A stretch of 64,000 nt of DNA. Origin: Apostichopus japonicus (Eukaryota; Echinodermata; Holothuroidea; Aspidochirotida; Stichopodidae). Positions within the stretch are counted from its first letter, which is position 1. Each line of letters begins with the position of its first letter. A program made the position numbers and the translations under genes. Shown piece after piece: positions 23,990 through 38,200 of this stretch. The DNA lies in NCBI RefSeq assembly GCF_037975245.1, contig NC_092563.1, forward strand, positions 29,041,960 through 29,105,959, given 5' to 3'. The notes under the pieces are model-generated. The model had not been told where the DNA came from. It did not search any database and worked only from the letters and a program-made list of their open reading frames with translations.

Positions 23990-24862
23990 AAAGGGTGCAG
24001 ACAGGTTCAATGGGTGAATCAGTCAAGGTTACCTCACAAGGGTGCAGACTGGCTGATTGAATCAGTCAAGATTACCACAAGCAGACTGGCTGATTGAATC
24101 AGTCAAGGTTACCTCACAAGGGTGCAGACAGGCTGATTGAATCAGTCAAGGTTACCTCACAAGGGTGCAGACAGGCTGATTGAATCAGTCAAGGTTACCT
24201 CACAAGGGTGCAGACAGGCTGATTGAATCAGTCAAGGTTACCTCACAAGGGTGCAGACAGGCTGATTGAATCAGTCAAGATTACCACAAGCAGACTGGCT
24301 GATTGAATCAGTCAAGGTTACCTCACAAGGGTGCAGACAGGTTGGGTGAATCAGTCAAGGTTACCTCACAAGGGTGCAGACAGGCTGATTGAATCAGTCA
24401 AGATTACCACAAGCAGACTGGCTGATTGAATCAGTCAAGGCTACCTCACAAGGGTGCAGACAGGCTGATTGAATCAGTCAAGGTTACCTCACAAGGGTGC
24501 AGACAGGCTGATTGAATCAGTCAAGATTACCACAAGCAGACTTGCTGATTGAATCAGTCAAGGTTACCTCACAAGAGTGCAGACAGGTTGGGTGAATCAG
24601 TCAAGGTTACCTCACAAGGGTGCAGACAGGCTGATTGAATCAGTTAGGGTTACCTCACAAGGTTGCAGACAGGTTGATTGAATCAGTCAAGGATACCTCA
24701 CAAGGGTGCAAATAGGCTGATTGCATCAGTCAAGGTTACCTCACAAGGGTTCAGACTGGCTGATTGAATCAGTTAGGGTTACCTCACAAAGGTGCAGACT
24801 GGCTGATTGAATCAGTCAAGATAACCACAAGCAGACTGGCTGATTGAACCAGTCAAGGTTAC
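23990..24862. repeat. 43-bp minisatellite with shorter variant units
   Basis: About 22 units. The main 43-bp unit is built around GGTGCAGACAGGCTGATTG and AATCAGTCAAGGTTACCTC; a shorter interspersed variant replaces the start with ACCACAAGCAGACTGG. Sequence is 90-100 percent alike among main units. It lies about 0.4 kb downstream of the last exon of gene A. Confidence 0.95.
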
Positions 24863-25271
24863 CCTTTTTCAGCTTGCTGAATGAAACTCTTGTTTCAGAG
24901 AATGCAACTTAATGCGTTAGAAATTGTTAGCTTCACTTGAAACTTTGGACACCTGGTTCAAGGATTTTCTTTTCCTCTAATGACATAGTAACTTGTATTT
25001 ACTTTCTAGTGATCTACTCACAGTTTTGTCCAAGCTACTATTAAATGGTGATCCTATGTAGATTTTCCTAAAGCTCATAGAAATTAACAGCCTGTCAAAA
25101 TTCCCCAAAGACTAGATAGGCCTGATATGTCAGCACCCTCTTTTACATTTCTTTTGCAGTTTCGAGGTTCCATCGACCAACACAGATTGAGTAGATTTCA
25201 GAGTCGACAGAACTTGGGCCGCAAAAACCGTCAGGAATGCACAACGGCCAGGTCTTTAAATCTCAATGATT

Positions 25272-25537
25272 TTACTTCAAAGATTTTGCAGCATCATACA
25301 ACCTTGCTCTATAAAGAACCTTTGCCAGTCTTGATATTGTTGCCTCACTGCCTTCCTGCTGATGCCATGCATGCAACAGTTGGTAGCTAGCTTCTTCATA
25401 GTTGTTGTTAGACTCCTGAAGCTTGATCTTGCTGGGTCGAGTCATGTCCAACAATTCAGCAACTCTGCTGTAATCACTGGCCACAGATTCAGAAATTTGC
25501 TGCAATTCTGCTCCATCATTGACCTCTCTAGAAGAAT
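25272..25537 (-). other. gene A last exon: Death domain
   Basis: Encodes a six-helix-type Death domain: LQQISESVASDYSRVAELL, then MTRPSKIKLQESNNNYEEA, SYQLLHAWHQQEGSEATIS and RLAKVLYRARLYDAAKSL. The W in LLHAW and the final short hydrophobic helix are typical. Acceptor TTGTACAG at 25538; stop TAA at 25272-25274. Expected to bind other Death-domain adaptors or receptors. Confidence 0.85.
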
Positions 25538-28500
25538 CTGTACAAACAAAAAGATCAAATTTCAGACACAACTTTTTTTTATCTGCAACAAGCAACAACT
25601 CAGCGCATACCTGGATAAATTCTTCTTAACGAGAGGATTCCGGTTTTTGAAGGTATGTCTTTCTTAGACGCTCTTTTGTGAAAGATTTATTCTCATAAAC
25701 ATAGTCACACACATATGCCATCACCACCGCATAGAATCCTTTTCCCTTCGACAAGGAATCACAAGCAAGTTGTTTGAGGGAGTGTTATACACTACGAAGA
25801 GGTCTGTAATACCTGTAATAGTGAATTAGATTACTCATGCAGATGTACACCCACACAGGGGCGTATCCAGGGGGGGCGCAACAGGCGCGCGCCCCCCCCT
25901 ATTGGCCGTCACCAAAAAAAAAAAAGTTAAGCAAAAAAAAAAAAAAAAAAAATTGATGACGACCTTTATGTGAGATGTCGGTGATCGCTCAACCCCCCCC
26001 CCCTCCCGTATGCTTTTTTGTTTGTTTGCCAAAAAAGGTTCTGGCGAAGTTCGGCGGCATAATAGTTTTAGAAACATAGATGGTAATTGTGTTTGTATTA
26101 TCACTATAAACACTAAATGACATGCCAGCCATACTAAATTGTGCATTTTGTGTCCATATTTACTGGAAATGTTGCTTATTATTAAGGTCGAAAAATGGAT
26201 CACATATGGCCATGGGCGGCGATCCTGGGTGGAAGGGGGATATATCCCCCCCATGAAAATGGGTGGAGGGGATGTAATGCACCATACCCCCCCCCACCAA
26301 ATGCCAGGGATAAGAATATTTTCATGCCTACATTTATGCATCTTCGTTAATGTAGCCTACGGCTCTTTCTTAGCTTCATTTCTCGCCTACCATAAACGCA
26401 GTGCGATCTGTTCAAATAAAGCGTCTTTATAAAACAAAAATAGTTGACTGTAGGCTTCATTGGCCCTATACCAACAAAATGTATTATTGCGCCCACGGTA
26501 TTGATATATTACATATATGCACCCTCATAGTATTCATATAGGCCCTATAGTAGGCCTACACACGTACATGTTCCCTCGAACAGCTGAGAATCTCATGTAA
26601 CCAGGGTAATGCTTAATACACGTTTCACCTGGATGCCCTAGCAATCGGTACCTAGGAATGTAACTATGTGTTATTGTGTATTGCATGTGTATAGGCCTAT
26701 AATAGCCTGCATGAGGCCATTTTCTTCATCGAATAATATAACAGAGCTCTCGAACATTCTAACGTTGCGCCTGAAACAAGATTGACAGGGGCAATTTTCC
26801 CAAAATAACACCCGAAATTAAAAAAAAAAGTATTTTGGATCCTGATTATGAGATATTTCGGACATGACATCCCTATTTTAAAGTTGGGTATATGCCGCTT
26901 GGAAACCTCGGGAAGTGCCGTTTCCGGCCATCTAGAGGGTTTGTTAATCCCCAAATTTTCTTGTACGCTTCGCGCCAACTCATGGTGGCGCTACGCTTAG
27001 ATAGTCAACAAGGTCATATCCCCCCCCCCACTCGGAAGTACGGATCGCCGCCCATGCATATGACACCATTTTGCATTTCAGCCCTTCTTTGAAAGCAAAA
27101 ATTGTACACCCCCTCCCCTTAGACCCATCCCCCAGGACGCCGATCATTCATGCCTGGCGCCCCCCCTATTGGAAAATCCTGGATACGCCCCTGCCCACAC
27201 CCCCATTCCCCTTTCTCAATCTCACACAAAAGAGTATTTATTAGTACAAGCTTGCTTTTAGACCTCATTAAAGATCAAACTTTTAAATATGATTCAGAAG
27301 GCACAATTTGACAACTAAATTTTTTTAATGTAGATGATAGTTGGTTGTGTGTCTCCTTGTATGTATATAACATGAAAGAATACAAGGTACCTGTTAACTG
27401 ACTCTGTGGGTAAGGGGGCCTCTGGTGTGTTTGTGGAGACGACTGTGATCCGTGGTAAAAGTTCTCCACATGGCCAATATTAATATCTGTGACACAGGAA
27501 ATGAGCAAAAGAAAAACAAAAAAACGACTTATCATCATAAACAGCAGTTATAAAAAAAAACTTAAACTAAGCTTTAACCAAAGTCTTCTGTATTCCTAAG
27601 ACAGAGAACTGTTCAGTCACTTTTTTTTTTACTTTAAAATGGCCGACTTGATCAGCAGTGGCATGCACTAAGTGGGAAGTGGAGGGGGGTGGTAGATTTG
27701 TAGAAGGCAATGGTTCAGCTTGGGGTTTCTTACACTCTGTTAAGGAAAAATTAGATCACTCCCACAGATGTACACCGACACCCCCATTCCCCATTTTCAA
27801 TCTCACAAAAAAGATTTTTTATTAGCACAAGCTTGCTTTTAGACCTAATTAAAAGTTTAACTTTTAATTTTAATATATTTTTAATATTTTCCTGGTGGAA
27901 ATCAAAAAAATATATATATATACCTACATGGAGGTCAGCTTAAACCAACACCCTCCATTATGAAATCATTTATTTACCTCTGGCCCTTTGATGAAGGTTC
28001 AAGCTCGATCTAATAAGTCACGTGGCTGTACTGGATATTAAAATTTGCTTAAAATTTAAGTTCTTCTGGACTCCTTTGTTATGCAGGTTACTGTGACTTT
28101 CCAATGGCACCCCATCACCTCTCCCCCCCCCCTCCCTCCCTCCTGTAAAATACATGGCTTTATCAGATTCACCACCAACTAAGGGATGGATAGGCCAGTA
28201 AGTATATCATTGGACATGTAATCCTAAGCTCACTGTTACTACATCCTATCTAACAAAACTTTTCATTCCTTGTTTTCAAATTTGTTTAGAATTTCTTGGT
28301 TAGTTTTCAATGGTTCATTTGCATTCCATAAAAAAAGCCAGACAAAGCAGTCAGATCAATTATTACAAAATCAATTATCAATTAATCAATCGATCAATTA
28401 ATTGATCCATCGATCGATCAATTATCGATAATGAATTTCAGGTCTATTGTGTTACAGATTTCAACACCTGACCAAAGAGCAGACAGTCATCTTTCCACTC

Positions 28501-31500
28501 AACTAGTTGACATTTGAAATACTAAATCTAAATTTATAAGAAGAGTCTGATATTTTGAATACCTCCTGTTGTGGTTTTCAAAATGGTTTCCAAAGAGGCC
28601 TTTTCTCAGGAGATGTTGAATATTAACCAAAGGTTTATCCAAAAGCCTAGCTATAATCCTTAACGGCACAAAAACAATGTTGTGAAAGAAAGAAATAAAA
28701 AATAGCATAACTAAATGTCTGCTGCAAATTATACATTGGATGTCTTTGTAAAATTACTCTGAAGGAATAAAAAATGACAACCTGGGTACTAAACTAACAC
28801 TGATATTCTTAGAAATTTTGAAACAGAAAAATAGAAAAAAATTCTTATGTAGGCTGATAGTTTAAATTAGCGAAGATAGGAAATTGATATTTGTTTTAAA
28901 TTTTAATGTTATACAAGCAAACCATTGTAAACTATCATTTTGTATATTTACAAACAAAAAACCCCACTAACATGAGATTGGAGCTTGGCTAGATGGCTGG
29001 CCCAGCTGGTACTGAGGATGGAACGGGAGTTGCTGATTGGATACTGGAGGATGGCCTGTCAGGTGCTGGTGGCATGGGGGCTGTTGTGGTTGGTACTGAG
29101 GATTTCCTGACTGAAACGGAAACTGTCTTGTCTGGTATCGTTGATTCCCTGTCTGGTATGGAGGCTCTTCAGTGTGGTCCGAGCTTGGAGACTGCACTCC
29201 TGAGAATTGCCTAAAACTGAGTAAATGTGCACAAAACTGAGTAAATTACCTATCAGAAACAAGGGCGTAGGAACCGGGGGGGGCTGGGGGGCACCAGCCC
29301 CCCCAGTGAAAAATATGGTGGGGCGGAAGTATCATTCGGCCCCCCCCCCCCGCTTCGCAAGTCAGAAAACCCCTTTTTCATTTCCAAATGAGAAAAAAAT
29401 CTCATTTGGAGCACCAAATTGCATCTAAGGCCAGGTGAAAATGCAAAATTATTTACAAAATGGAGTGGGTGTTGAAGTGTGCTATATTGCACCAAATTGC
29501 ATCTGAGGCCACCTGGAAATGCAAAAAAATTCCAAAGGGGAGGGGGACACTTTAGAAGGCATGTAAACCATTCAAGTATTCATTCAGCTTTGAATTGATC
29601 AAGTTCTTGAAGCCAAACTTAGTAGTTGACACTCAATATTTACAGATTCAGACGGCTGCAGATTTTTAAAGCTCCGCTCATATGTGCGCTCTACTGGCTT
29701 CCATAGATGTATGTATATGTACGTATAACCGGGCCGGGGGCCTAAGCTGTTTATAATTACCATTTGGCCTAGGTAAGGTTTAATTTAACTTGCCTGTCTT
29801 GATTGCTCATGCTCCTACATATTATATTAGGATTAATCTGGGCTGGTGGTTATTGCACATGAGGGGATGCACTGTGTGGGTAGTCTTAAGCTTTGTGGCA
29901 CGCATCGGGACTAAGTGTTATTCTCTAGAGTCTAATTTGACTAGGAGGAATCCTTCAGGACTTGCTATGGGAAAGACATCCTTTGGGTGTGGAATAAGTA
30001 TATGAAGGATTACGTTTACCTGTCTGTCAGGATATTTAAGGTTGTAGCTTTTTGCTATTTGGAGAATTTATCATAATTATAATTTGATTAATTTACACAA
30101 TATTTCTTGCTGTTTATTGACGGTTCTGTTGATCTTCCCTTATTCAATGGCTTTGCTGACATGACCCTTGCCCTTTGCTGTCATGACCCTTGCCCTTTGC
30201 TGGCATGACCCTTGCCCTTTGCTGGCATGACCCTTGCCCTTTGCTGGCATGACCCTTGCCCTTTGCTGGCATGACTCTTGCCCTTTGCTGTCATGACCCT
30301 TGCCCTTTGCTGGCATGACCCTTCCCCTATGCTGGCATGACCCTTGCCCTTAGCTGGCATGACCCTTTGCCCTTTGCTGTCATGACCCTTGCCCTTTGCT
30401 GTCATGACCCTTGCCCTTTGCTGGCATGACCCTTGCCCTTTGCTGGCATGACCCTTGCCCTTTGCTGGCATGACCCTTGCCATTTGCTGGCATGACCCTT
30501 GCCCTTTGCTAGCATGACCCTTGCCCTTTGCTGGCATGACCCTTTGCTGTCATGACCCTTGCCCTTTGCTGGCAAGACCCTTGCCCTTTGCTGGCATGAC
30601 CCTTGCCCTTTGCTGGCATGACCTGGCCCTTTGCTGGCATGACCCTTGTCCTATGCTGGCATGACCCTTGCCCTTTGCTGGCATGACCCTTGCCCTTTGC
30701 TGGCAAGACCCTTGCCCTATGCTGGCATGACCCTTGCCCTCTGCTGTCATGACCCTTGCCCATTGCTGGCATGACCCTTGCCCAGCAGCATTACATATAC
30801 AACTGTTCACTTAAGTACAATTTCATTGTAGTTAATACTATCTCTTCCGAATTTTTCGTTAACTATAATGAATCGTCCTTATTTAGTTTATAAGTATTAA
30901 CATCCTGTTATATGTAAGCTTTTGCTATGTTTCCCACAAGCCCTTGAAATGTGGACTGATGACAAACTGCTGCCCATGTTATCCTTCGCTTCCTATGCGT
31001 TATACATTTTGTCAGTAGCCACCCCTATTCTTCATGGGAAGTCTACCACATATTCTCATTTTGTCGTAAAGAGGTCTTTCCAACCCACTTATGAAAAGGG
31101 TCAGGTAACCCACCAACTTTCAGTTCTGTATATTAACAAGCGATGTCATTCCAAGCTGCACATTTGAGCACATTCTCTGCGGGCACAAATGACCAATCAT
31201 CAATGACATACAGCAATCTATTGTTATACATATACTCTTAGGATAACACACAAAGAGAGAAAGATAAAGATGAAGAAGAAGAAACAGAAGCAACTTTTAA
31301 GAAAAGTCAAGCTGTAAATGCAAATTGAAACTAACTAGGGGTTTTGTAGATTATCAGGGTAAGACTGAGAGTGTGCCATGTGGTTTTGTCCTTGAGACCG
31401 CCCATAATTACTCTCACACGAAACGGGCCTTGTCTTCATTGCTGACTTCTGATGACTGCTGCCGTCTGTTTTCTGAAAATTTAGAAAAAGAGAGTAATAA

Positions 31501-34500
31501 AGATAAGTCAAGTATAAACTATCTACTAAATAGAAATGGTCTAAAAACTTTTGGAAAGTGCACCTTGTAGCCTTATATATGTTTCAAGGAGCATAGCAGC
31601 AACAGGTTACATGGATGCAAACTTGTCCTTCCTCTTCCCACCCCTCCCCCTCTTTCCCTCCCCCTCCTTCCTGCATGCAATATTTCAATGTAATGAAAGT
31701 CTGGTCTAAATGAAATTCTGGACATAGAAAGAACAGAAACAGATTGATATCAGTAGAGCATACCTTTTCGACGTAGCATCCAATATCTGAAATTAAAGAT
31801 AAAAACAGAAAGATGTATTTTGATTTGAACTCAATATGTGTCGGCACTTTTACCAATCTATATACTGACGACAAAATAGCATCAACATATGACAACTGGG
31901 TTGACTTTATAGATAAACACAACGTTTTTACGGCATTGGAAATAATGGAGAACGCCAAAATGGGTGTGTTTATGCATACATTTATACCTGATAGATCTAC
32001 CAATAAGGTCCATCAATATTCTACTTCTAGTCACATGTCTGAGATTGAGTACTGAAATTAGTGATTTAAGACCAGATGACTTGATATTAGAATTCAATCA
32101 ATAAATCAATTGATCAATTCATTCCATACATTACCTTTCAATTGGTTGATGAGACTCTCAATTGATGATGAAACAGAAAGTTTTATTTCTTGATTTTGCT
32201 TCACATTTCCCGCCCAAACTCCAAGTTTGAATGTCTTTTCCTGTCCGTTTAACTTGTAGTCTTTTATTTTACTCAGAGGTATCCGTTGGATGTTACCGTC
32301 CTCATTGAAACAAAGTTCCCAGCTTCTTTGGTCGAGGTGTAATTTGTAAGATACTAAACCTTGCAGACGATAGAATGCCATAGCATCATTATTTTCGGAT
32401 AAAATGATGACTTGAATATCTACAGAGAGAATCAGACATGGATATGTTTGTAAGAAGCATAGATGTGAAAGAGAAACATAAATAAAGCATCACAGTAAAA
32501 ATTGAATTCAACATCTCCATACCTTTGAAGATACTAGCCTATGAACTGTATAGACTCGATACCAACTAGTGTTAGTGCTAGGATGTTTCAAAGGTGTTTT
32601 TTTTTGTATTTTTTTGCGCACATATAGCACAAACAGCGCCGTACACATGGTCAACCATTGCGACCAATACACACTGTACAGTGAGGGCACTAACAAAGCA
32701 AGTGTTTTCTCTTTAAAAGATTTGACCAATCACATTACTCTTTATAAAAATCAACAAAGCTTTATAATATCCGGCTCGTTATTGGCAAGTTTTGTAACTA
32801 TACAGTAATGGTAAAAAGTACCAGGAATTGTTGCAGGAAATTCCCCCAGAGAAAATATTTTTGTGGGACCCTGTAGTTAAATGGCGGGAATCCCGCAATC
32901 GTGCGTCCTGATGCGAACACTGATAGTCTGATACCAACAGTGACATTGAAGCAAGCAAAGTGTGATATCACAGATGCCTTGCAAAACTATGACTTATTTT
33001 GTATATATTGTATATGTCCAACATTTGAATTACTCTGCCTTAACATGACAAGAATTCTTTTACAAAATACCAAAATAGACACCGCATTGACAAAAGTTAC
33101 ATACAGACGATGATACAAGAAGGAAACTTTACAAACCATCTGATTGGACAGTCAGATTACTCATTTGGCTTTGCAGACCAACCAGAGGTTTAGGTTTTGA
33201 GGTGGGAAGGTGTCCATCTGTTGGGGATTCTGATCCATCGGCATGGCCCCTGTGATTGACAGCTCCTTCAAGCTCTCGGGTGGATGGTTTGTCAACTTCG
33301 GAGGGCGACTGGTCATCTTCGATGTGCAGATCTTCATCGGTCGGGGAATCAGGGCGGTCATTGGTGTCCCGCTTGGCTGGTGTTCTGTTTCTGCGAGGAG
33401 AGGTTGGTGACTTGGAATCATCGCATTCTGTCAGAGACTTTCCTTCTTTCAACTGTTATTTTGACAAATTAATGGAAAAAGGAATAGTCTGTTATTATTT
33501 GTCATTTTGACAAAGTCATGGTACATTCAAACAGAATTGGATAAGCGACCCCCTGAATCTTACATATAGAGATATATGTGGGTACAGTCAGTTGACTGCT
33601 CCTCATTAGCTAGTCATAAATCATTTAGACTAATACAGAAACGATTTTTTGTGTCTTACAAATGCACTTTTTTTTTTTGGCTGCTGAGGTTGGTTCCTAA
33701 CGCCATCACTCCTGGGAGGAATTTCTTTGACGAATGTAACAGTGTTTGTAATGTCACAGACAATCCTCGGACAGATCATACACTCTGTCTATGGATGTAA
33801 CAGTGTTTGTAATGTCACAGACAATCCTCGGACAGATCATACACTCTGTCTATGAATGTAACAGTGTTTGTAATGTCACAGACAATCCTCGGACAGATCA
33901 TACACTCTGTCTATGAATGTAACAGTGTTTGTAATGTCACAGACAATCCTCGGACAGATCATACACTCTGTCTATGAATGTAACAGTGTTTGTAATGTCA
34001 CAGACAATCCTCGGACAGATCATACACTCTGTCTATGAATGTAACAGTGTTTGTAATGTCACAGACAATCCTCGGACAGATCATACACTCTGTCTATGGA
34101 TGTAACAGTGTTTGTAATGTCACAGACAATCCTCGGACAGATCATACACTCTGTCTATGAATGTAACAGTGTTTGTAATGTCACAGACAATCCTCGGACA
34201 GATCATACACTCTGTCTATGAATGTAACAGTGTTTGTAATGTCACAGACAATCCTCGGACAGATCATACACTCTGTCTATGAATGTAACAGTGTTTGTAA
34301 TGTCACAGACAATCCTCGGACAGATCATACACTCTGTCTATGAATGTAACAGTGTTTGTAATGTCACAGACAATCCTCGGACAGATCATACACTCTGTCT
34401 ATGAATGTAACAGTGTTTGTAATGTCACAGACAATCCTCGGACAGATCATACACTCTGTCTATGAATGTAACAGTGTTTGTAATGTCACAGACAATCCTC

Positions 34501-35165
34501 CGACAGATCATACACTCTGTCTATGAATGTAACAGTGTTTGTAATGTCACAGACAATCCTCCGACAGATCATACACTCTGTCTATGTAGGATTGTAATGC
34601 ATAGTTACAAGTTGCCAGGGATTGTAAATTGCACTCTTACTACATCAATCAACCTTGCAACAGACCATATGTTTTGAATACTTTAGCGAGTCAAGATAAT
34701 ACTGTCATTAATACGACCTAATTTTGGCGTTGGTTCCAGTGACAAATACCTGTTACATTCACCGTGATAGATGAAACCAGAAAGGAACAGAAAGTGAAAG
34801 GTTTTATCTTCTAGTAGTGCTATGACAAAACACATTAATAAATTAGCAGCTACCAAACACAACTTTCAAAATTAGGATAACTTCCTAAAGAGGAAACATA
34901 TTTCTTTTCATCGCTGTCTGAGGGATCATCGCAAAGCTCCCGATCATATAAGCTACACACAGATGTGTTTGTTTGCGGCACACAATGAAATCGTCAAGCA
35001 GGTGACGTATTGTTCACTTACAAGATGCTTCAGGGTTGTGTCGGCTGTTGCCAGTTGTGCTGAGGTAACATTCTTTTTATTATAATCCCTCAAAAGCTCT
35101 GTCCAATCTGGAGGAACAATGGTAATAATACAGAAAATTTCATTCAATCATTTGTGATCCCTTAA

Positions 35166-35253
<88 letters not shown>

Positions 35254-38200
35254 TAGCCTACAGTGGAAAAATAACCTTCCTTACTGGATTGAAACCTCTT
35301 GCCCTTTCCCCAAATATATATAAACATATTTTTATATAAGAATATGGAATTTTGGGGAAAAAGGTTTTTAAACACTTTAATAAAGCAATCTTGTCAGTGA
35401 TTGAAACACATTCCGTCAGGGACAAACCCTACTCAAAATTGTCTATAACTGATCGAGTCAAAAGACTACAAGTAAAGAATCTCAAACTACGGTCATCTCT
35501 CGTAATAAGATAACAATTCTCAGACTGGCAGAAATAAATATACAAGAATAACCAAGAGACACATTACGTTGAACCGTCTTTCGCTCTGTTGGGTTAACAT
35601 GCCAGCAGCCTTCGATGACGGTTATCACAATTTCAGGTACTGTATCGGGACTACCTCTTCCAACGTTTTGTAAGTCATGCCTGTACTCTAGGTTAACAAG
35701 GTAATATCTTAAATCTTTCAGAACGCTTTCATCTTGTGCTCTTGTCTCCACTGAAAAACAAAGAAAATTAACTGAGACATTACCAACTAATTTTATACTT
35801 GATGCTTCCCATCCTGAGATAACATGTTAACATGATTTTCTCTTACCTATTGACCACAAATATACTTTGACCTACACAGCAGACCATATAGCATTTGCAT
35901 AGCACTTTTTATAGGACTTTCCTAATGCTGAGACGAAATTATTCAAATTTCCCTGTTGGAGAAATTGTGTTCAGACTTGGACATCTTCCGACGACAAATT
36001 TAGCATCCACTAACAACAAAAGGGATGATGTAATTTATTTGATGGACATCCATGTATTTGTATGAAACTGATTGAAGCTTCATGTTATCTTTTCCTTTCT
36101 TGATATCATGTTTAAAGGATTTTCATACTAACCTCTACTGACTTCTGACCTCCACTAAATCTGTAGCCTACATCTGCATAGTAGTTGACATTAGCCTACG
36201 TTGACCTCATATAACCCCTGGTGACCTCCACTTAAAGCATTTGGCTGCATGAATTGACTATCTAGGACACCCTCATACATGTACAAGATACAATGTACAA
36301 TACAATGTACAAGATACATCCAAATTTCCATTGTGGAGGTACTATGTTTGAATGCAGATGCCACGCACACACACGCCCCTCCCACCACACACACATCGCA
36401 CACACACCATCCTAAACTGCATATGTACTAACAATTGTCAGTGAATAATGTAAAGAGTTCAAACCAGAACACCAATGTTAGCATAGTGAATCCTTGCAAA
36501 GTTTGATATTCGAGAACACTGAATGTATCACTGCAGACAGCATTTTCAAGTTTCCAGCTCAAATGAACTCAACACATGCAGTAGCTATATCGTTCTGCTA
36601 CACATTAACACGAATCAACACACTAAGTATGAATTCCATCCAAGTTTTACTGTTGAAGATATCATAGTTACTAGCTGTTTAGACTTCTGGTGACCTTTGA
36701 CTGCCACAGAAAGGTCATATCATGAGCTCATCAAAGGTTGACAAACAATCTTCACTAAAGAGACAATATTATGAAAACTTACTGCAAAATAAATCAGCAT
36801 TGGTAATCATCTTATAGAACACCATGGCACAACTAAAGAAATGAGAAAGAAAATAAATTAATCTTACTAGTCATGGATAAACTTGGTACTCAATTAACCT
36901 AGCACTTAAATAAACTTACTACTCACAGATAAATGTGATACTCAAAAACAGTGGTACTCATATACAGTATAACCAGAAAGCCAGTTAGCTTTGTGATTCC
37001 TTGCCATACAATTTCCTCAAAGTTGAAATAACTATCTGATTAATGTAGAGCAAGCGGGTTAAATTTATCTAAGAATTTAAGTGAGAACCATAAAAGGTTT
37101 TTAGCAATCCCTTGTGGGCATCGCTGCATAGGATTTTAAAGTATAGAATTTAAACCAAAATGTTTTTAATACAAGAACAAAACAGTCTTCCTATGTTAAA
37201 TATATACACATTTTACCAATTTTGATGGAGCAATCCCTTTGATTAATTGTTGAGAGTTACATAACATTGTTTATACATTGTGAAATATTTTGGAAAAATT
37301 GGCCAAACTTTCCACCATTTGAAATCACCTTAAACCCTTGAGCCTTTTGTGCCCATTTGATATAACCTGTTGACCCCTTGAGGCTCAGAGGAGAAAACTG
37401 ATAGGAGATTTAAGTGCATGTTTAAAGAAAGAGTATGAATTCTGAAGCAGATTTCATTACTTGGATGCCAGGTATGTCTCGTTGAAGACCTATAGAGCCC
37501 CTTCACAGACCTAACCTGAACTGAATTTGACCAAACTATGTTCTTTACTTGTGCTTCTTGAGATATCATGTTTACAAACCCTTTTTGACAAGTTTCCCAT
37601 AAAGCCCACCCAAATATGAATATTAATGAGGTAAAAATTGCTGTTGCAAAGAACATGTACTAACTATATATTGTTACATCACCATACCAAGAATGAACTA
37701 AATCGGACATAATGTTGAAGAGATATTGACATTTTAAGAATTTTCTGTTAAGCCCCGTCCACTCATAAATATACATGGTTGGGAACCAAACACAATTGAG
37801 CAATGTACATACCATGAGGCATCTACCTAAAAAGTATGACATTGATTCAACTCATGGTTTTTGTAATACATATTCACAAGCCGTTTTCCACGATTTCCCA
37901 TAAAGCCCCACCCACTTATGAATACTAATGAGTAAAAGCTGTTGTTGCAGAGAACATGTACAAACTTTGTACCTACATCACCATATCAAGTATGAACTAA
38001 ATTGGACATATGGTTGAAGAGAAACCAAATATCGAGGAGAGTTTTTTTAGTTTAGATCCTTTGCCATCTTATTATGAACAATACTCTGTGGATTTGGAAA
38101 ATTAATTATTGGAAAATGATGACTAATCTAAACATCAGCTATAAACAATTGTCATCTTTATAACATTTCCCTTGAGACCTCTGGAGAAAACGGTACCTGT

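Noticed and set aside
28994-29214. Plus-strand 73-codon open frame
   Set aside because: Antisense of the gene A Pro/Gln-rich exon.
30181-30810. Three long overlapping minus-strand open frames rich in KGQGSCQQRARV
   Set aside because: Created by the 22-bp repeat lacking stops; the same peptide appears in all three frames. No start, splice or family support.
31325-31570. Plus-strand 81-codon open frame
   Set aside because: No domain, no splice context, inside a gene A intron; cannot be told from chance.
33735-34590. CRISPR-like regular repeat array
   Set aside because: Units are contiguous with no unique spacers, in a eukaryotic intron; it is a minisatellite.
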